Assembly (NCBI RefSeq): GCF_028858725.1
Contig: NC_084767.1
Coordinates: 16,817,895 to 16,881,894, forward strand
DNA length: 64,000 bases
Reading direction: 5' to 3'
From: Colius striatus
Taxonomy: Eukaryota; Chordata; Aves; Coliiformes; Coliidae
Both the position numbers and the translations under genes were made by a program. Position 1 is the first letter of the stretch. Every line of letters starts with the position of its first letter. The notes beneath the pieces are model-generated. The model worked only from the letters and a program-made list of their open reading frames with translations. It did not search any database and was not told where the DNA came from. This document shows positions 25,655-39,100 of the stretch, one piece after another.

Positions 25655-28600
25655 GTAAGTCTCTGCTGTGGGTCGCCCGCCATGTGGGCCGGGGGGGAGG
25701 GCGCTGAGGGGCTGTGCCGCGGCGGGGTGTCAGCCGGCTCGGCACGCCAGCGGCCCCGAGCCAGCCACGGTGGTCTATGAGGAAGGCGGGGTCCGGGCCC
25801 CCTCCCCTGCCCTTCCCTGAGGAAAACCGGGGGGCGCTGGCCGCGCCGGGCGGTCTGTCGGTTCCGCTGCTTGTTGTGCCTCGGGTGAAGCCGGGAGATC
25901 CACCCCGCTCCCAGCGAAATGGTGGCAGCGGGTTTTGATTTCTATTGAATCTGGCTCTGGGTGATGGTGTGGAGGCGGGAAGGCGTCCAGGGGACAGCCT
26001 GCAGACGCTGGTCCTGCGCAGGGATTTCACGGGAGTGCAGGGGGTGTCGAGCCGCTGTTCCTCCCGTCGCTCTGCCTTTATAAGTGCGCACGGACTCTTG
26101 TTTCGTCTTTCCCACCTCGGGTCATCGGGCAGGAGAAGATAATCTAGAGAGACTGCAAAAAGCACAAGTGAAAAGCAGCAGAACGTGTTTTCAGTGTGTT
26201 TCACTTTGGGACGAGGAAACCGTGGCATAAAAGTTACGTATCGCGTGTGAATGGCTTAAAAAAAAAACAAATGATGCTTTAAAAACCATAAGTCAAGGCT
26301 TCCAAGAGTGTTAAAAAACAAATGTTCAGCAAGTAACCGGCCTATTATTCTTTTTAAACTGTCACTTCTTGTACAACCTGCAATATGTCTGCCTGCAGGA
26401 TCTGAGCCATCTATATGGGCTGTCTCTGGGGGTGGGTGTTCCTCATAGGGGACTGCAAGTGCTGCAAGATGCAGGTGAATGCAGGTTTCTCAGACTCGTT
26501 CGAGGTATGTCACAGGAGCACCTGCATTTAGACCAAACACTGATGTGTTTGTGTGTGCAGAAGACAGCAAGATGAGCAAACTCTTTCTGTAACTTAGATC
26601 TTCCTATAATCCTTTTGTTTCCTCTGTAATCTTTAAAAAAAGTTGCAGAAGGCCCCTGAGTTTGCATCTGAAGCTGACAGAACCAGCTCGTGTGCAAGTA
26701 TGGTGGTGTAAAATTGAGGCTGCTTCACTTATGTTGATGGAAGGAGACTGTTAGCTGAGGTATATTTGGATGAGGCTTGTTATTTATCTCTTGACCATAC
26801 AGATGAACGACCATTTTTTCCTCAGGACTGTGTGTGGCTGTCACTTAGCAACAGGTCTGTAGGGAACTTTGCAGATCAACTGCCTCTCCCATTCCTAGGA
26901 GTGGAAGAAATAAATGAGCTAAGGAGCAAGGGAGCAATTAATAAAAACAAGACTTGAGTTCTTAGGCACTACTCAGAGTTAAAAGCAGGAACAAGGCAAA
27001 TATAGTTGCTTTGAAAAATATATTTCCATACAATTCAGTATGAGAGATTTTGCATCAAGTGATCCCTAGAAAACTCATCAATGTGTCGTGTGCTCTGGGC
27101 CTTTTCAAGTGTTCAGTAAGAAAGAAATTATGCTGTTGTTTACATAGTAATGGTTGCAGGTTATTTTGCTGTGTTATCTGTCATTGGGCTCCTATAGAGT
27201 AATTTTGTTTTGTTATGTTTAAGGTGCACCCTTCTGATTGCCAGTAAAGCCAAATATTGACAGTGTAGATTAAGCCATAACTGATTCTCAAAACTAGAAT
27301 TATGCATAACAACAGTAATATAGGAAGAATGCTTATTTTATAGATCAGCACGAGGAAAAAGAAAAATCCACCACTGCAAACTTTATTCTTAAAATAAATC
27401 ATAAAATGTTTAAATTTGTCCTTAGGAGTTGATTGGTTCTTCAGGTAAAATTACAGTACATAGCAGTGAGTTTTCATAAAAGCTATTCCCTTGATAAGAT
27501 AGGTGATATAGTCATGTTCTGGAAAAATGTTCAAAAATCTTGCATTCTCAAAGAAATTCAGAAGTATTTTTGTACAACTTTGTGATCCAGGGTCAAGGCC
27601 CATTGTGTGTTCTGTGTAAAAGGTAGTCCTGCCCCAGCAAAGTTATGAAGTGGGGATAAAGGAGCAGGAATCTGGAACTGATGCCACGAGGGAAAAAGAG
27701 GCTCGAGAGAGAGCATCCCTTGGGAGAAGGAGTACTGACTCAGTGGGCAGTACAGGTAGCATTAGATTTTGTCAGCTCAGTGCTTCTTAGAGGTAAAATA
27801 AAAAAAGAAACATGTAGTCTTTGTGGAATTTATTTACCTACTTGTCAGAGAAAGAGGTGTAAGGAAGCCATAATTCCTTACCAAGACACATCCTCAAAGA
27901 GGATGGGTGGGATTCAGCTCATGGTCCTTGTTCCAAAAGTAGTGATGTTAGAATCATGCCATTCATGACCTCCTCAGAGGGTCAAGTCTTTGCAGTCCCT
28001 TCACTAAGCACTGTAGCATCTATCTTGAATTTCATTTCTGTGTCCAGATTTTGCCTTGGAATCACCTATGTGAATTCTTTATTGTTGCTTTGCTTTCTTC
28101 CAAAAATATCAAGGAGCCAAGAAGTTTTCAAAATATTCTTTAAAACAATTTTTCTGAATGTTAAACTCTAAATGGTCCAGTGACTTGAGGTCCTGTATCA
28201 AATCTCTTGCTTCCTACCTAGAATACAAAAGATTGTAATGTGCAAATGGGCTTGACTTCATGCTAGTACTTCCAGCAGTGGTCACTGAATTGTATTTACA
28301 TTTTCCTGACTATTGGTGGCAGGATGCCCAGCTAAAACTCTGTCACACTGTTCATAGTGGAGGTCTGTGCATTAAGGGGATACTTATTTCACGGTTTCAG
28401 ACCCATTGTGGGAGGAAGGGACTTTTGCCAGTTGAATACAATTGTGCAGCAGTATTTTGTTTTGCCTGCAGATTCTGTAAAAAAATGTTATTTCTCTTCT
28501 TCCCATAGTGATAACGTAAAGGGTGGAATTTTAGTCTTATTAATCTTCAACAGAGGTACATCTATTGAGTATTCCTAGATAAGGAGTGGTCTCTCAATTT

Positions 28601-31600
28601 TCCAAGTGAAAATAAATTTATGTATGGTGCTACCTTTTTGGATGAGAAATTAATGTAGTGCTGGAAGAGCTGTTTTGCAACCAGTTTCACTCCTCTGTCT
28701 CTTTCAGACTACAAAGAGTTAAAGAAGAGCTAATTACTCAGTTATCATCTGATCTGATGTGATTTTGAACAAGTACTTTATCAAAGGAGTAACTCTTCAT
28801 CAAAGGAGTAACTAGTGTCCTACCTAGAAACCACAGTCACAGACTGAGATACTGTTGTGCTAGACAAGCATTATTAGAGACCATTTTATAGTGACTCTAA
28901 GCAGTGCATCTTATGTATGCCAGACTTGCTTCTGATTAGCCAAGAACAGAGCAAGTTGCTTGTCAAAGCAAATTCAAACACACCTTTTCAAAAAGAGTTC
29001 AGCAAGCAGCTATTATTACAGTAGATAAATAGATTTAAGAGAGTATGGCAGTACTTACATTGTTAATCTTTTGAAACAATGGGAAGAAAATAGCATTGCA
29101 GTTAATCTCTCATTATACAAAAATGAACTTTCTAGCTTAGGCTTTGCACTGGAAAGAAGACAAAAATGATTATTAAATCTTGGTACTTATCCTGTTGTAG
29201 AGATGGTTTCTGGGATTCCGCTGCACTTATAGATGCGATCATGTAGATCTCTATTTAATCATCTGTTTGCTGAGTGCAGTTAATACACCACTGTAAGCTC
29301 ATGATCAGAACAGTCCCTGCCCGGCAGTAGTTGCAGTCATAGTAATCTCTGGAGTCATTAAGAACGAGTGCCTGAAAACTATTAATAATGTCAGAGGATT
29401 TTTTATTGCTACTGTTAGATGAAAGTTTCGAATTGACTGAGCTAATGAAGTCCTGGTATTTGGAAATCAGATATCACTTTACCAAGATGTGTAAGTTGTG
29501 CTTTCTGAATTGTGATGTTAAACTTTCAGAAAAAAAAGAATATGGTATTTGGCATTGTAATTTAGTGGAGCATTTGTGCCATTTAGTGGAATATTTGTCT
29601 TAACACACAAAAAAATTAAGGCCAATGAGAGTTACTGTGGCCAATTTGAAACAGCAAAATGTTAATTGTGCCGATTTACTCACTACATCTTAACATTATT
29701 TTGTTTATTTGAAAGTTTGTTTCTGTTTCACAAAGATGTAAAAGCAGAGGAGCCTTGTAGCTTGAGTCTTTGCTGTGAGCCAAATCAATATACCATCAAA
29801 TTATCATTTCTGTGAATTTTGGGATCTTAGAAAACAGTATGAATCTTGCTACAGGGGTTTTCAAAAGGCTGTAAAACATGTGCTGACATCTACAACTAAG
29901 GCAATCTGTGTCCAAGCACAACAGAGCCACTGAAAAGTACAGCATTAAATTTGATTCAAAGTAAAAGATGGACTTAATTGACTCCTCAGTGATACTATAC
30001 CTGTGATTGTCACAGTGGTGGTTTTGTCAATTGCTACATTGAAGCAAAATCACTTCATTGTCGATTCTTTGAAGACATGACATATTTGGAAAAGTTGTTC
30101 AGTCATTGCATTGCAAAGACAAGAGAGAGAAAAGAAAGGAAAAGACTGGTCCGTTCACTGTCACAACTGTACCTGAAGGGGAGTAGTAGTGAGGTGGGAG
30201 TCAATCTCTTGTCTCCAGTAATGAATGATAGAGCACAAGGAAATGGGCTCAAGTTGCACCAGGGTAGATTTAGATTGGACATTAGGAAGAACATTTTCAC
30301 TGAGTTGTTAAGCATAGGAATGGACTGACCATGGAGGTGATGGAGTCCCCATCCCTAGACATATTCGAAAGACACATAGATGAAGTGCTGAGGGACACGG
30401 TGTAGTTTAGTGAAGGGCTTGGCAGTGTGAGCTTAGTGGTTGGACTTTATGATCGTAAGGGTCTTTTCCAACTGTAACAATTCTATGTTTCTATGATTGA
30501 CTGTGATTTTTTTAATTTTTTTTTATTATTGTAAATATTCCTGCTGAAATCTCATCTGAACTATGGCCCATGTGATAAGGTTCCCTTTGGTTGCCTCCTT
30601 CATCTACTGGCTAGCAGTGACTCAGCAAACAGCCCTGCCTCATTGATGCTGGCAGCATTCCAGAGTGTCTGGTGTTACAAAGATAAACCATTTGGGAACA
30701 CGTAAGGCACACAGTTTTCTTTGGTTTTTGATCTGTTGCCATACTCTTTATGTTTAACTTTGGTGATTTTTTTTTTTTTTTGGTGGCTGTTGCAAATGAG
30801 ATCTCTTCTCTTTTGCCATGGAGAACTAGAGAAGAGACTTTGAGATTTTATTGGGCCATCCTTCAGCTCAAAAGGCAGGTCAAACAGGTTCTGCAAAGTG
30901 ATGATCTGGAATCCATAATTAAGCTCGAGAATGGCCTTCCATAGCAGGTTCTCTTTCTCCCCTTCCAAATTACACAGCTGGCAAAATTAAAAGCGGGGCT
31001 TGAAACTTAATTGGAATTTCCCTCCCTTCACCCTGTTATCTAAAGGTACCGTGATTCATTATATGCTGTAAGAATGGGATCCTTGAGACAGGTTTACTGA
31101 AATTCATCGCGTTTCACCTTTAACACTAAAAGCCCAGGAGTTTTTGCTTTTGCAGTATGCAAGTCCCATACCTTTCTAGTTCAGAAAAAGTTTTTCCTCA
31201 CAAGTAAACTTACAGCTAGAAAGGTCTTTAATGTTAAGAGGATCAATTGTCAAGATAGGTCCAGGGTTATCCTAAATGAGAGAAATGTCACCAAGAGTAT
31301 AAAATAAAGGGGGAAATAACCTAGATTTTGCAGAAGTAATAAGATTATTATTTATTTTTTTAATATATAAATGGGTAGGTGTTAGATAGTTGCAGATGAC
31401 AGGAGGTTTGGAGATACTAAGTAGAAAGTAGTGTGTTAAAGGGAAGAACATCTTCTGGACACCAGATGAAAGAGGCTGGAAACTAACAGCAAAGTGTTTC
31501 ACCCAATGGTTGATAGAGGGGATTTTGGTTTAGCATGACTGATGACAATTGACAGTATGTTAACACAAACTTAGCATTGCTTTGGATAGATGAGATGTAT

Positions 31601-34090
31601 CCAGAGCCAAGGATACACAGTGTCTATTCATTTCATCACACCAAGGAACCACTTCCCTTACTTCCCTAAGAATAGTCATTTTCTCGGAAGTAAAACTGAA
31701 AAGGCCAATGCTTTCATCTCTTTTCCTTATCCAGCTACAGTATGACTGTCCATGTGTGTGTGTCTTCCATTTGAATTTTTAGATGGAGTGAGCTGTATTT
31801 ACTCCAGTTCTTTCAAAGGCTCTTTGGCAGTGGTTCTGTTTGGCTGCTTTACTTATACTTTGACCTAAATGCAGCTGATGGCTAGATGATATTCTCCCAA
31901 AGAAAAAACCCTGAAATGAGGAAGTAAAGATTTCCATATTATCTTCCAACTATTCTTACTATCTCATAAACTTGTAAGACAAATGGTTCATAGAAGTTCA
32001 TTGCTTAAGGCTTGAAGATTTTACCTAGAAAAGTCATGGTTTTCATCATTCATCTGTCAGTTAAAAAGTGAAGGAATTGTGGGGAAAGCTAGAAGCACAG
32101 GTATTTCTTATGCCCACTTTCCCTGGGGTTTGAGTCAATGGACTTAACTTTGTGACATTAAAAGTCTGTGGGATTGATGAAAATGGATTATGAATGATGA
32201 AAATAATTTCTGCCAGGAAGTCCATACCAACTCAAAGCCACACCAGCCTTCCCTCTAACAAAGACAGAGCTAACTAGATGAGTAAATGCAATTAAATTGA
32301 AGATTTTTTAAATCAGCTATGAGCTCCCTTTGGACAGTTTCTCAAGGCAAGAATTTTGGCTTTTGTCCTTCTTTTTGTATAGTAGTTGTTACAGAGCTGC
32401 TCTCACAACAGAAGAAAGGAGAAGGAACCCTTTTGATGGCTTCCCCCTTCTAAAGTTTCCTTTTTGTTTTTCAACGTCAGTTTCATAAATCTAGTGTGAC
32501 TTTCCTCCAAGCTAATAAGATAGGATTATTTTGTTTACATTTACCAAGCAGTAAGCTCATTGCATTTATTTTACTTAATGTACTATGCAAGTATAGAGTC
32601 TTTGATGAATGGAGCATGGAAGTGGAAAGGAAAAGAAACATTTGATATTTGTGTTTCTTTAGTTATCCTGAGTGGTCCTCATTTGATAGTTCTGTAGTCT
32701 GAATCTGAGTGACTCATTGAGATTTAAAAGACTGCAGGACATGTCAGCACAGAACAGAGGTTGCAAAACTTAGAAGCAGGGTTAGTGAACCTGTTTTGCC
32801 TAATTCCAAGCTCGCTCAGTCGTAGTGGATTTAGGTGTATGACAAATACTGTTAGGTTCATAAGGACAAGGAGAGAATTCAGAATAACTCGGAGAAGAAC
32901 AAAAAGATGAACAAAGAATTGGTGTGATGGGACAGCAGGCTTAAAGGGGTTTCATTATGGAGTCAAATTTGCATTTGTATTAGGTAGGATTTGTGCAGCA
33001 AGGAAAGAACTAGGATGTACAGAAGTGTGAGTGTTACTGATAAATACCATTGGATTCTCTAGATCAGCTATGTGGGAAGGAAGGAGGAGACGGGGATGGT
33101 CTCCTTTCCTCTGAGTTAATTTCAAAACTCAGTCTGTTGCCTAAACGCTCAAAGATACCTCGAGAGCCTGCAAACCCTCCACTTCTTTGGATTTGTCAGC
33201 TTCTGTTTGCAGCCTGAGCAGAAGTCAAAGAGAGAAAAGAATATGTTTGATAGCTGTGTCAGCAATAGGTTTCTTTACCGATGTAAACTGAGATATAGTT
33301 GTCAGATATCTTCTTGGTGTTTGATCCGTTGTTAAGTTAAAGAAAAGTGGCAGATTGAAGTTCAGATTCCTAGAGGGCACGTAGAAGCAGGTCAGCCTTC
33401 AGTGTGGAGATAGCTGTTTTCCATTGGGTTCAAATCTCACAGAGTTTATTTCAGATCTTTTTGAAAATAGAACATTTAGTGTATAGGAGATGTCTTTTGC
33501 CATGCATAGATCTTTCTGTAAATTAGCACAGGCTTGAAAATCTGTTTCTTTAAGGAAGATGAACATACTTTATGAAACTTTTAGTGGATGAAGTTTTTTC
33601 CTAGTGGGTAACATTGTTATTCGTGAGCATAACAGCCCTACCACAATTGTTCAAATGTGCAATCAAGAGTTTTTCCCAAAGAGCAGAGAGTTGTCAGCTT
33701 CCATGCAGAAAGCATCTTCTGTTTCAATGCAAAAGGTCTATTTTATGTTAGGTAGTTATCTCACTTCACTCCATTAATGGTACAGTGTTTAATCTGTTAG
33801 AAATTTCAGAAAAATAGATCCAAAGCAGATTAAAATGAAAGTATTTCTCTGTCTTATGTATTTACAGTATAAAAATATGCCAAGGCTACAATGGCAAGTA
33901 AACATTCCCTGTAAAGTTATTTTAGGTTCTTTTTGTGTATACTCTAAAAACACAACTTGTCTGTATGTTTTAGGCACCTTAATGCATTGCTTACCCCAAA
34001 ATACTGACCTAGCTTGAAATTCAGTGTATGGTATTACAGCATCAGTCCTTACTGATAACCTTTTATCTCTCGTTTCTTTTTCATTCCTAG
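25655..34090 (+). other. MACROH2A1: MACROH2A1 intron 1
   Basis: A large 5' UTR intron of about 8.4 kb. It starts with GTAAGT and ends with a TTTCATTCCTAG acceptor. The first 300 bp still belong to the CpG island. It contains one well-preserved CR1 3' end (30,162-30,498), a 19-bp-period tandem duplication at 28,780-28,814, and an exon-like segment at 26,399-26,474/26,504. No other gene is recognisable on either strand. Confidence 0.8.
30162..30498 (+). mobile_element. CR1 LINE, 5'-truncated 3' end
   Basis: The segment follows the avian CR1 consensus as I remember it: the stretch through GGGCTCAAGTTGCACCAGGG, then TTTAGATTGGACATTAGGAA, GGAGTCCCCATCCCTAGACA, GGTTGGACTTTATGATCGTA and TCTTTTCCAACTGT, ending in the hallmark short tail repeat ATTCTATG..CTATGATT. 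It lacks the 5' portion, as nearly all CR1 copies do. A remnant of the second open frame is broken by substitutions, so the copy is dead. Orientation is the same as the gene. Confidence 0.93.
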
Positions 34091-34119
34091 AGTGCTGATC
34101 CAGACACATTACAGACAAA

Positions 34120-34291
34120 ATGTCCAGCAGGGGTGGAAAGAAGAAGTCAACCAAGACTTCCCGCTCCGCAAAGGCTGGAGTCATATTCCCTGTTGGAAGA
34201 ATGCTACGTTACATTAAGAAAGGCCACCCGAAGTACAGAATTGGTGTTGGTGCTCCAGTATACATGGCTGCTGTACTGGAATATCTGACTG
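34120..34291 (+). CDS. MACROH2A1: macroH2A1 coding exon 1 (histone fold, residues 1-58)
   Basis: The exon starts at 34,091 after TTTCATTCCTAG; 29 leader bases precede the ATG at 34,120. The start is secure: TGA lies in frame seven codons upstream (34,096-34,098) and A stands at position -3. It encodes 57 codons plus the first base of Ala58. Features are a basic N-terminal tail with [10 protein letters not shown], then the H2A alpha-N and alpha-1 region, the macroH2A-specific L1 segment [11 protein letters not shown], and the alpha-2 start [11 protein letters not shown] with acidic-patch residue Glu54. The L1 sequence separates macroH2A from canonical H2A and H2A.Z. It ends G|GTAGGT, phase 1. 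Confidence 0.97.
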
Positions 34292-36130
34292 GTAGGTTGT
34301 GCTGAACAATGTGAATTAGCAGTGGAAGTAATAATACAAACTGAATTGGCACAGGAAGACAAAACAAAACAAAAAAAGGTCCTCTGATTTATAGATGTCT
34401 AAAAAAGTTATAGCTGCAGTAAGTGCTGTGCTGATCACGTACACATCTAAGGTACTCTGACCCCTGCCTCAGAGCTTGAATGGCTTTTGTGCATTCCAGC
34501 ACTGGATTTGCTTTGACCTGTTGAAAACACTTTTCTTCCCCAGAGGCAGACAGAGAGGATTCCTACTACCATCACTGCATACAGACTGGGCCTACGTGTT
34601 GCAGTCCTTCCTGCTCCAATTTTGTGCCTGGTAGCTTTGGGTTGTAGTTGTCTGTCAAGCATAAACATTCCTTTTAAATAGAAAGCTGCTCAGTGTTTAC
34701 ACAGTGCTGAGATTGCTTACAGTATTGTTTAAACATTTTTGTTAAATTTACAGATTATTTTTGAGGCTACATATGCTGTTTGCAATTTGTTTGGTTAAGT
34801 CTGTGTATAAATGTGCACTCTATTCATCTGCCCTGGATCAATGCAGCTTATTTGCTTACATTTGTAGTCTTTTCTCTGTTCCTGTCATCACACCAGTATG
34901 AGAACACCTTAAATAATTATCTCATCCTCACAGTGCCTTCTTAGAGGAACAAAGTATTATTTTTCCTCCATTTAGGAAGAAGCTTCAAAGGAAGAAAATG
35001 CTCTGCTCAAAGACATAAACAGCTAGACGTGCAAGTAAAGATCTTTACATAGTAGTTCTCCTCTCAAACAAGACTTAAAACATTGCACATTCCCCACAAA
35101 CAACATCACAAAAGTAGTCTTCTAACAGAAAATTAACCTCAACTGTGATTGCACCATTTTATGGGCTTGTCCCACTATTGGTTTACTTAAATTTGAAAAG
35201 ATGGATATGATTAAACTACCAATTCAGGCACATTGGCATGGCCAAATGGCCTTGCAGGTATGCATACCTGTGGGCTAGAGATCAAACGAAAAGGACTGAT
35301 GCTAGATGGTTTAGTGTTTGGAGACTGATTCTATTGTTACGACTAAGGAAAACCCTACACTGGATCTCATTTCTCATAGTTTTTTTTTTTTTTTTTTTAC
35401 AATGCACCTGCTTATGTCAGTGCTCTGATTGCAGCAGTTTCAAGTGTTTTAAGGGACAGTAGTCTTTAGGCTACTGAGTGCACTGAGCCTCTGAGGAAGA
35501 GATACAGCTCATTCTTTCTTTGACTTAAGTAGTATTTAAAACTAAACCCGACCCTTAGACAATTTTAGGTACACCTTATAATGGACATTGATATTGAGGA
35601 ACAGAAATAGGCTATTTTTTTTTCTGTAAAGTTTTTCTTCCTCTAATGATGAAGGTCAGTATCAGTAGAGAATTATTAATTGAGGGCTTGTTTGCTGTAA
35701 GGTATCCATATTACATTACTGAATTTCCTCAGCCATCAAATACCTTGGATTTTTTGATTCATTTGTTTGTGTTTGTAGTTTTCTTTATTTGGGTCTTTTC
35801 TGTAAAAGAATGCTTTTAAACTTCATAGATGGCCTTAAAAAATAACATTTCCTTCAGCTAGGTTCCTGCTTAAAGCAATAACAACTCAAATAAAATGCTT
35901 CTTAGGGTGAAGGGTGCTTTGAATGCTACCCTTTAAAGAAGCAGAACAATACAGGTGAGCTTGAGGGACTGCTAATGAGCAGCACATGTTATTGGTTAAA
36001 GGTTTGATTTAAAGTGTTTACTGAGGCAGTGAGGGTTTGGGCAGCTAAGAATAGTCTGGGGAAATAAAGGTGTTTCTTTAACTGCTGTGCATCCTGGGAA
36101 ACCATCTAAGGAGATGGACAACAACAAAAA

Positions 36131-36180
36131 GTTCATAGAATGGTAGGATGGGAAGAGACCTTTAGAGATCATCTAGTTAC
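36131..36180 (-). mobile_element. CR1 LINE 3'-end fragment
   Basis: Read on the minus strand it gives ACTAGATGATCTCTAAAGGT, then CTCTTCCCATCCTACCATTC and TATGA. This is the terminal 50 bp of a CR1-type element (the GGACTAGATGATCT...TTCCAACCCTACCATTCTATGA end, from memory). Only the extreme 3' end was inserted or survives. Confidence 0.8.
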
Positions 36181-39100
36181 TGCTTTAGGAAAAGGAAAAA
36201 AAGGGAGAGAGCAGGAGAGAAAGCTAAGGGAAGAAGTGCATTCTTTTTTTTTTCTCCCTTAAGTATTTTTAAACTGTTGGGTTTTGATTTTTTCCTTCTG
36301 AAGGTTATGTAGATAGTTCTACTATCTTTTTAGTGTTTCCTTTTATTCATTGTTGCATACATTGTTGCATCTCAAAAGCACTAGATACTCTTTCCACACT
36401 GAGTTAGTATTAGTTCTTTGTTTAATGACTGTTTCTGTCTGCCTGGAGGTTGTTTTTTTTTCTGTCCCTTCTCTTTCTCTAAGTTTTTCACATTCTGTAA
36501 AGTAGTAATATAGTATTTTTTTACCGTTTAGTGCTCAGTATATATTCTGAACTTAAGCTCAGGCATGCTTTTCAGTATAAATCAGAAACACCCGCTTGAA
36601 ATGAGATGCTTTAAGTTTTTTGGTCTGTGTTTTTTAAAATCTTGGTAGTTAATACTTCACAAAACCAGAGAAAACCTGACTTCTCTCCTGGAGAGGAGTT
36701 TTTCAAGATGCTCATGTCGGCACATGATCTGAGACTAAATCAAAGCATTTAAAAATAAAAGCAGGAATGTGACATAATAGAAAGGAAACAATGTGAATTG
36801 GCATGCTAATAAATTGGTTAAATCAAAAGAGCAGTCTTGTGCATCCAGGAAAGAGGACAGATATGTGAAATGTCAAAAGCAGTTGCAGGAAAGAACTTCA
36901 GAAAAACTAGGAGGGGAAGTGACAGACATGTGACCTAATAGAAAGGAACTTACTAAGATTTGAAAGCTAGTTAATGTGTGTATAGAATATGCTACTGACT
37001 TTAGTAGGAGGCACTAAATTTTGCTAGCCTCTGCTAAAGTGTAGCTCAAAGTTAAATCTGAAATTAGCACATAATGTTCTCAGATCTGGGATTTTGGTTT
37101 GGTTCAGTTTGAGAGTTGAACTTCCATAATGCTTCCAGCATTACTTGGAGTTCTGTTCTGGATCTATTTGTAGTGATGGCTTTACCCACATTGTACTTGG
37201 AAAGTAACTTGGATGTACAGCTACTCATTAGAAAGTAAGAATACACATTTTGGGATTTCTCATAGTGTATGGGCTTATCTGTAATTTAAGTCCATCTTCA
37301 GACTTTGCCTGACAAAGTGCTTTTTCAAACTACATTTCTGGTGTTCTTGTACTTTTCTATAAGCATGTATGTACTTGGTACAGCTCCGCTCGCAGAAAAG
37401 TGCCCTGATTTAGCACACTGTGTTGTCTGTTACAGTAACTTTAAAAACAGTGATGATAAAACCACTATATTATTGGATGTACAATTTGACTCTGCAAATT
37501 CAGCTAGTAAAGTGGTTTTTGTTATCTTACACTTCACTATATTTGACATATGAACAGGTTACACAGTGAGTGTTCTCCTCTTTCTTATTCACTAAAGGTT
37601 CTTGTTACCTGCAAGTAATATTACAAAATAATTCTCTCATCTACACACCCAGTGTATGCAGTGTGGTTTCTTAGGCATACCACCTGCTTGTTCTTCCCTG
37701 CTTTTCATCTAAGGAAATCCTGTGTCATTTCCACTGTAAATAGGATAAAAGTATGTGTTGGTGAATGTGCAGAAAGTACTTTTGAATTTTACTGATATTG
37801 AAGCAAGTGGATATATATCGTTTCTTTATTCTGGAGGAATAGTGGGGATGCCGAAGAACAATAATGCAGGGTTCTTATTTCTTTTCCTTCTTTCACTGTC
37901 AGTTCATGCAGTGCTGCCAATCTTGGAGCAACTATTCAGAATATTTGATTAATTAGTTCTGCAGCATCAACAGAAGTGATAAGCATTATCAACCACTAGC
38001 TGACAAAAAGTTCAGTGGTAGTAATTCCTTTTGTCTTGTTTCGTTATTGTGGTACTTATTTTACAGTGGTTCGTTGTCTCTTTATCTTCCTTAACGCATA
38101 CTTCAGAAAAGTGCAATACACTCCTTATTTTTTCTGCAAAGTAGAACATCAGTATCAGTTTATGTCAAAAAAACCCAACTAGATCAGTCAAGAGGATAGC
38201 CACAGATTCATTTCAGCCACTTAGATGATCATACATGATTTGTATTTGTCAGAACAGGTCCAGCCATACATGTAATTGGATATGTTCCCTTCAGATGTAA
38301 TACCCTGCACATGTTACAATATAGTCCTAACTTTCTTACTAACTAAAAAAGATACTCCTTTGCTTAAAAAAAAAAAAAAAATTAGAAATCTCTTGAGCAT
38401 ATTTAAAGGCTTGCAAGAGCCAGGCCTGCAAGTGATTTCTGCTCCCCCTGCCCCCCATCGTCTTCTCTACACTGTAAATAATCCTCAGTTGCCAAAATGT
38501 CATAGCAAATGAGGAGAAGGAGAAGTTTATAAAACAGCAGGAGAACAGGAATACAGAAGAACTAAGACTTTGATTTATATTTGTTCTGTACATGCTGAGG
38601 TAAGGTAGAAGAAAATGTTAAATGTCTGTTTTCTCCATTACATTTTTTTTTCTCAACTGTGTTTTTACTGCCAATTTTGTATTGTTGATCACATGTTTAG
38701 TTAAAATGTAAAATAAGCACCTTTTGAATCCCATGGTTAGAGTTGCATTTGAGGCATTCTGGTGCTTACCTGAGTTTTTGTTTTCAGGCATCTGATGTCA
38801 CCAGAATCCTTTAATGGAGGTTCTTGTACTGGAGCTCAGTTTGTTGCATTTTCAACTTGATTAATTTTCAATGTGGAAAATTTTCTTAGGCCAACTGCTG
38901 ATTGGCTGCAAAATGAAAGTCCTTCCTGAATGCAGTAAGTTTAACTGCTCACTTCAGGTGCTCACTTTCCAATGTGCAAGCTGATCAACTTGAACTGCTG
39001 TTCACCTCTTGTGTTCTGCCTGCTGCTGAAAATTTTTACAGGTTCACAGAGGAAAATGATGATTTGCCCTGTTTGTCACATCAAACGTACTGCTTACCTT

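Larger units (their letters stand above)
25150..25940 (+). promoter_or_regulatory. MACROH2A1: CpG-island promoter of MACROH2A1
   Basis: The sequence changes abruptly from AT-rich to very GC- and CpG-rich here, the only such island in the window. It lies about 8.4 kb upstream of the first coding exon of MACROH2A1. It has no TATA box near the likely start. It contains a GGGGCGGGG Sp1 box at 25,491-25,499, a likely ZNF143 site at 25,525-25,540 and a GGGGTGA tandem tract, followed by a strong GTAAGT splice donor. This is the usual arrangement of a constitutive vertebrate promoter. The exact transcription start cannot be read from sequence; 25,500-25,560 is my estimate. Confidence 0.85.

Noticed and set aside
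25077..26228. 383-codon open frame on the minus strand across the CpG island, and a 212-codon frame overlapping it
   Set aside because: Arg/Pro/Ala-rich composition comes from GC-rich DNA with few stop codons. No domain is visible, and it runs antisense to the promoter and exon 1.
33789..34184. 131-codon minus-strand frame overlapping the first coding exon
   Set aside because: Antisense shadow of a certain histone exon, with no protein similarity recognised.
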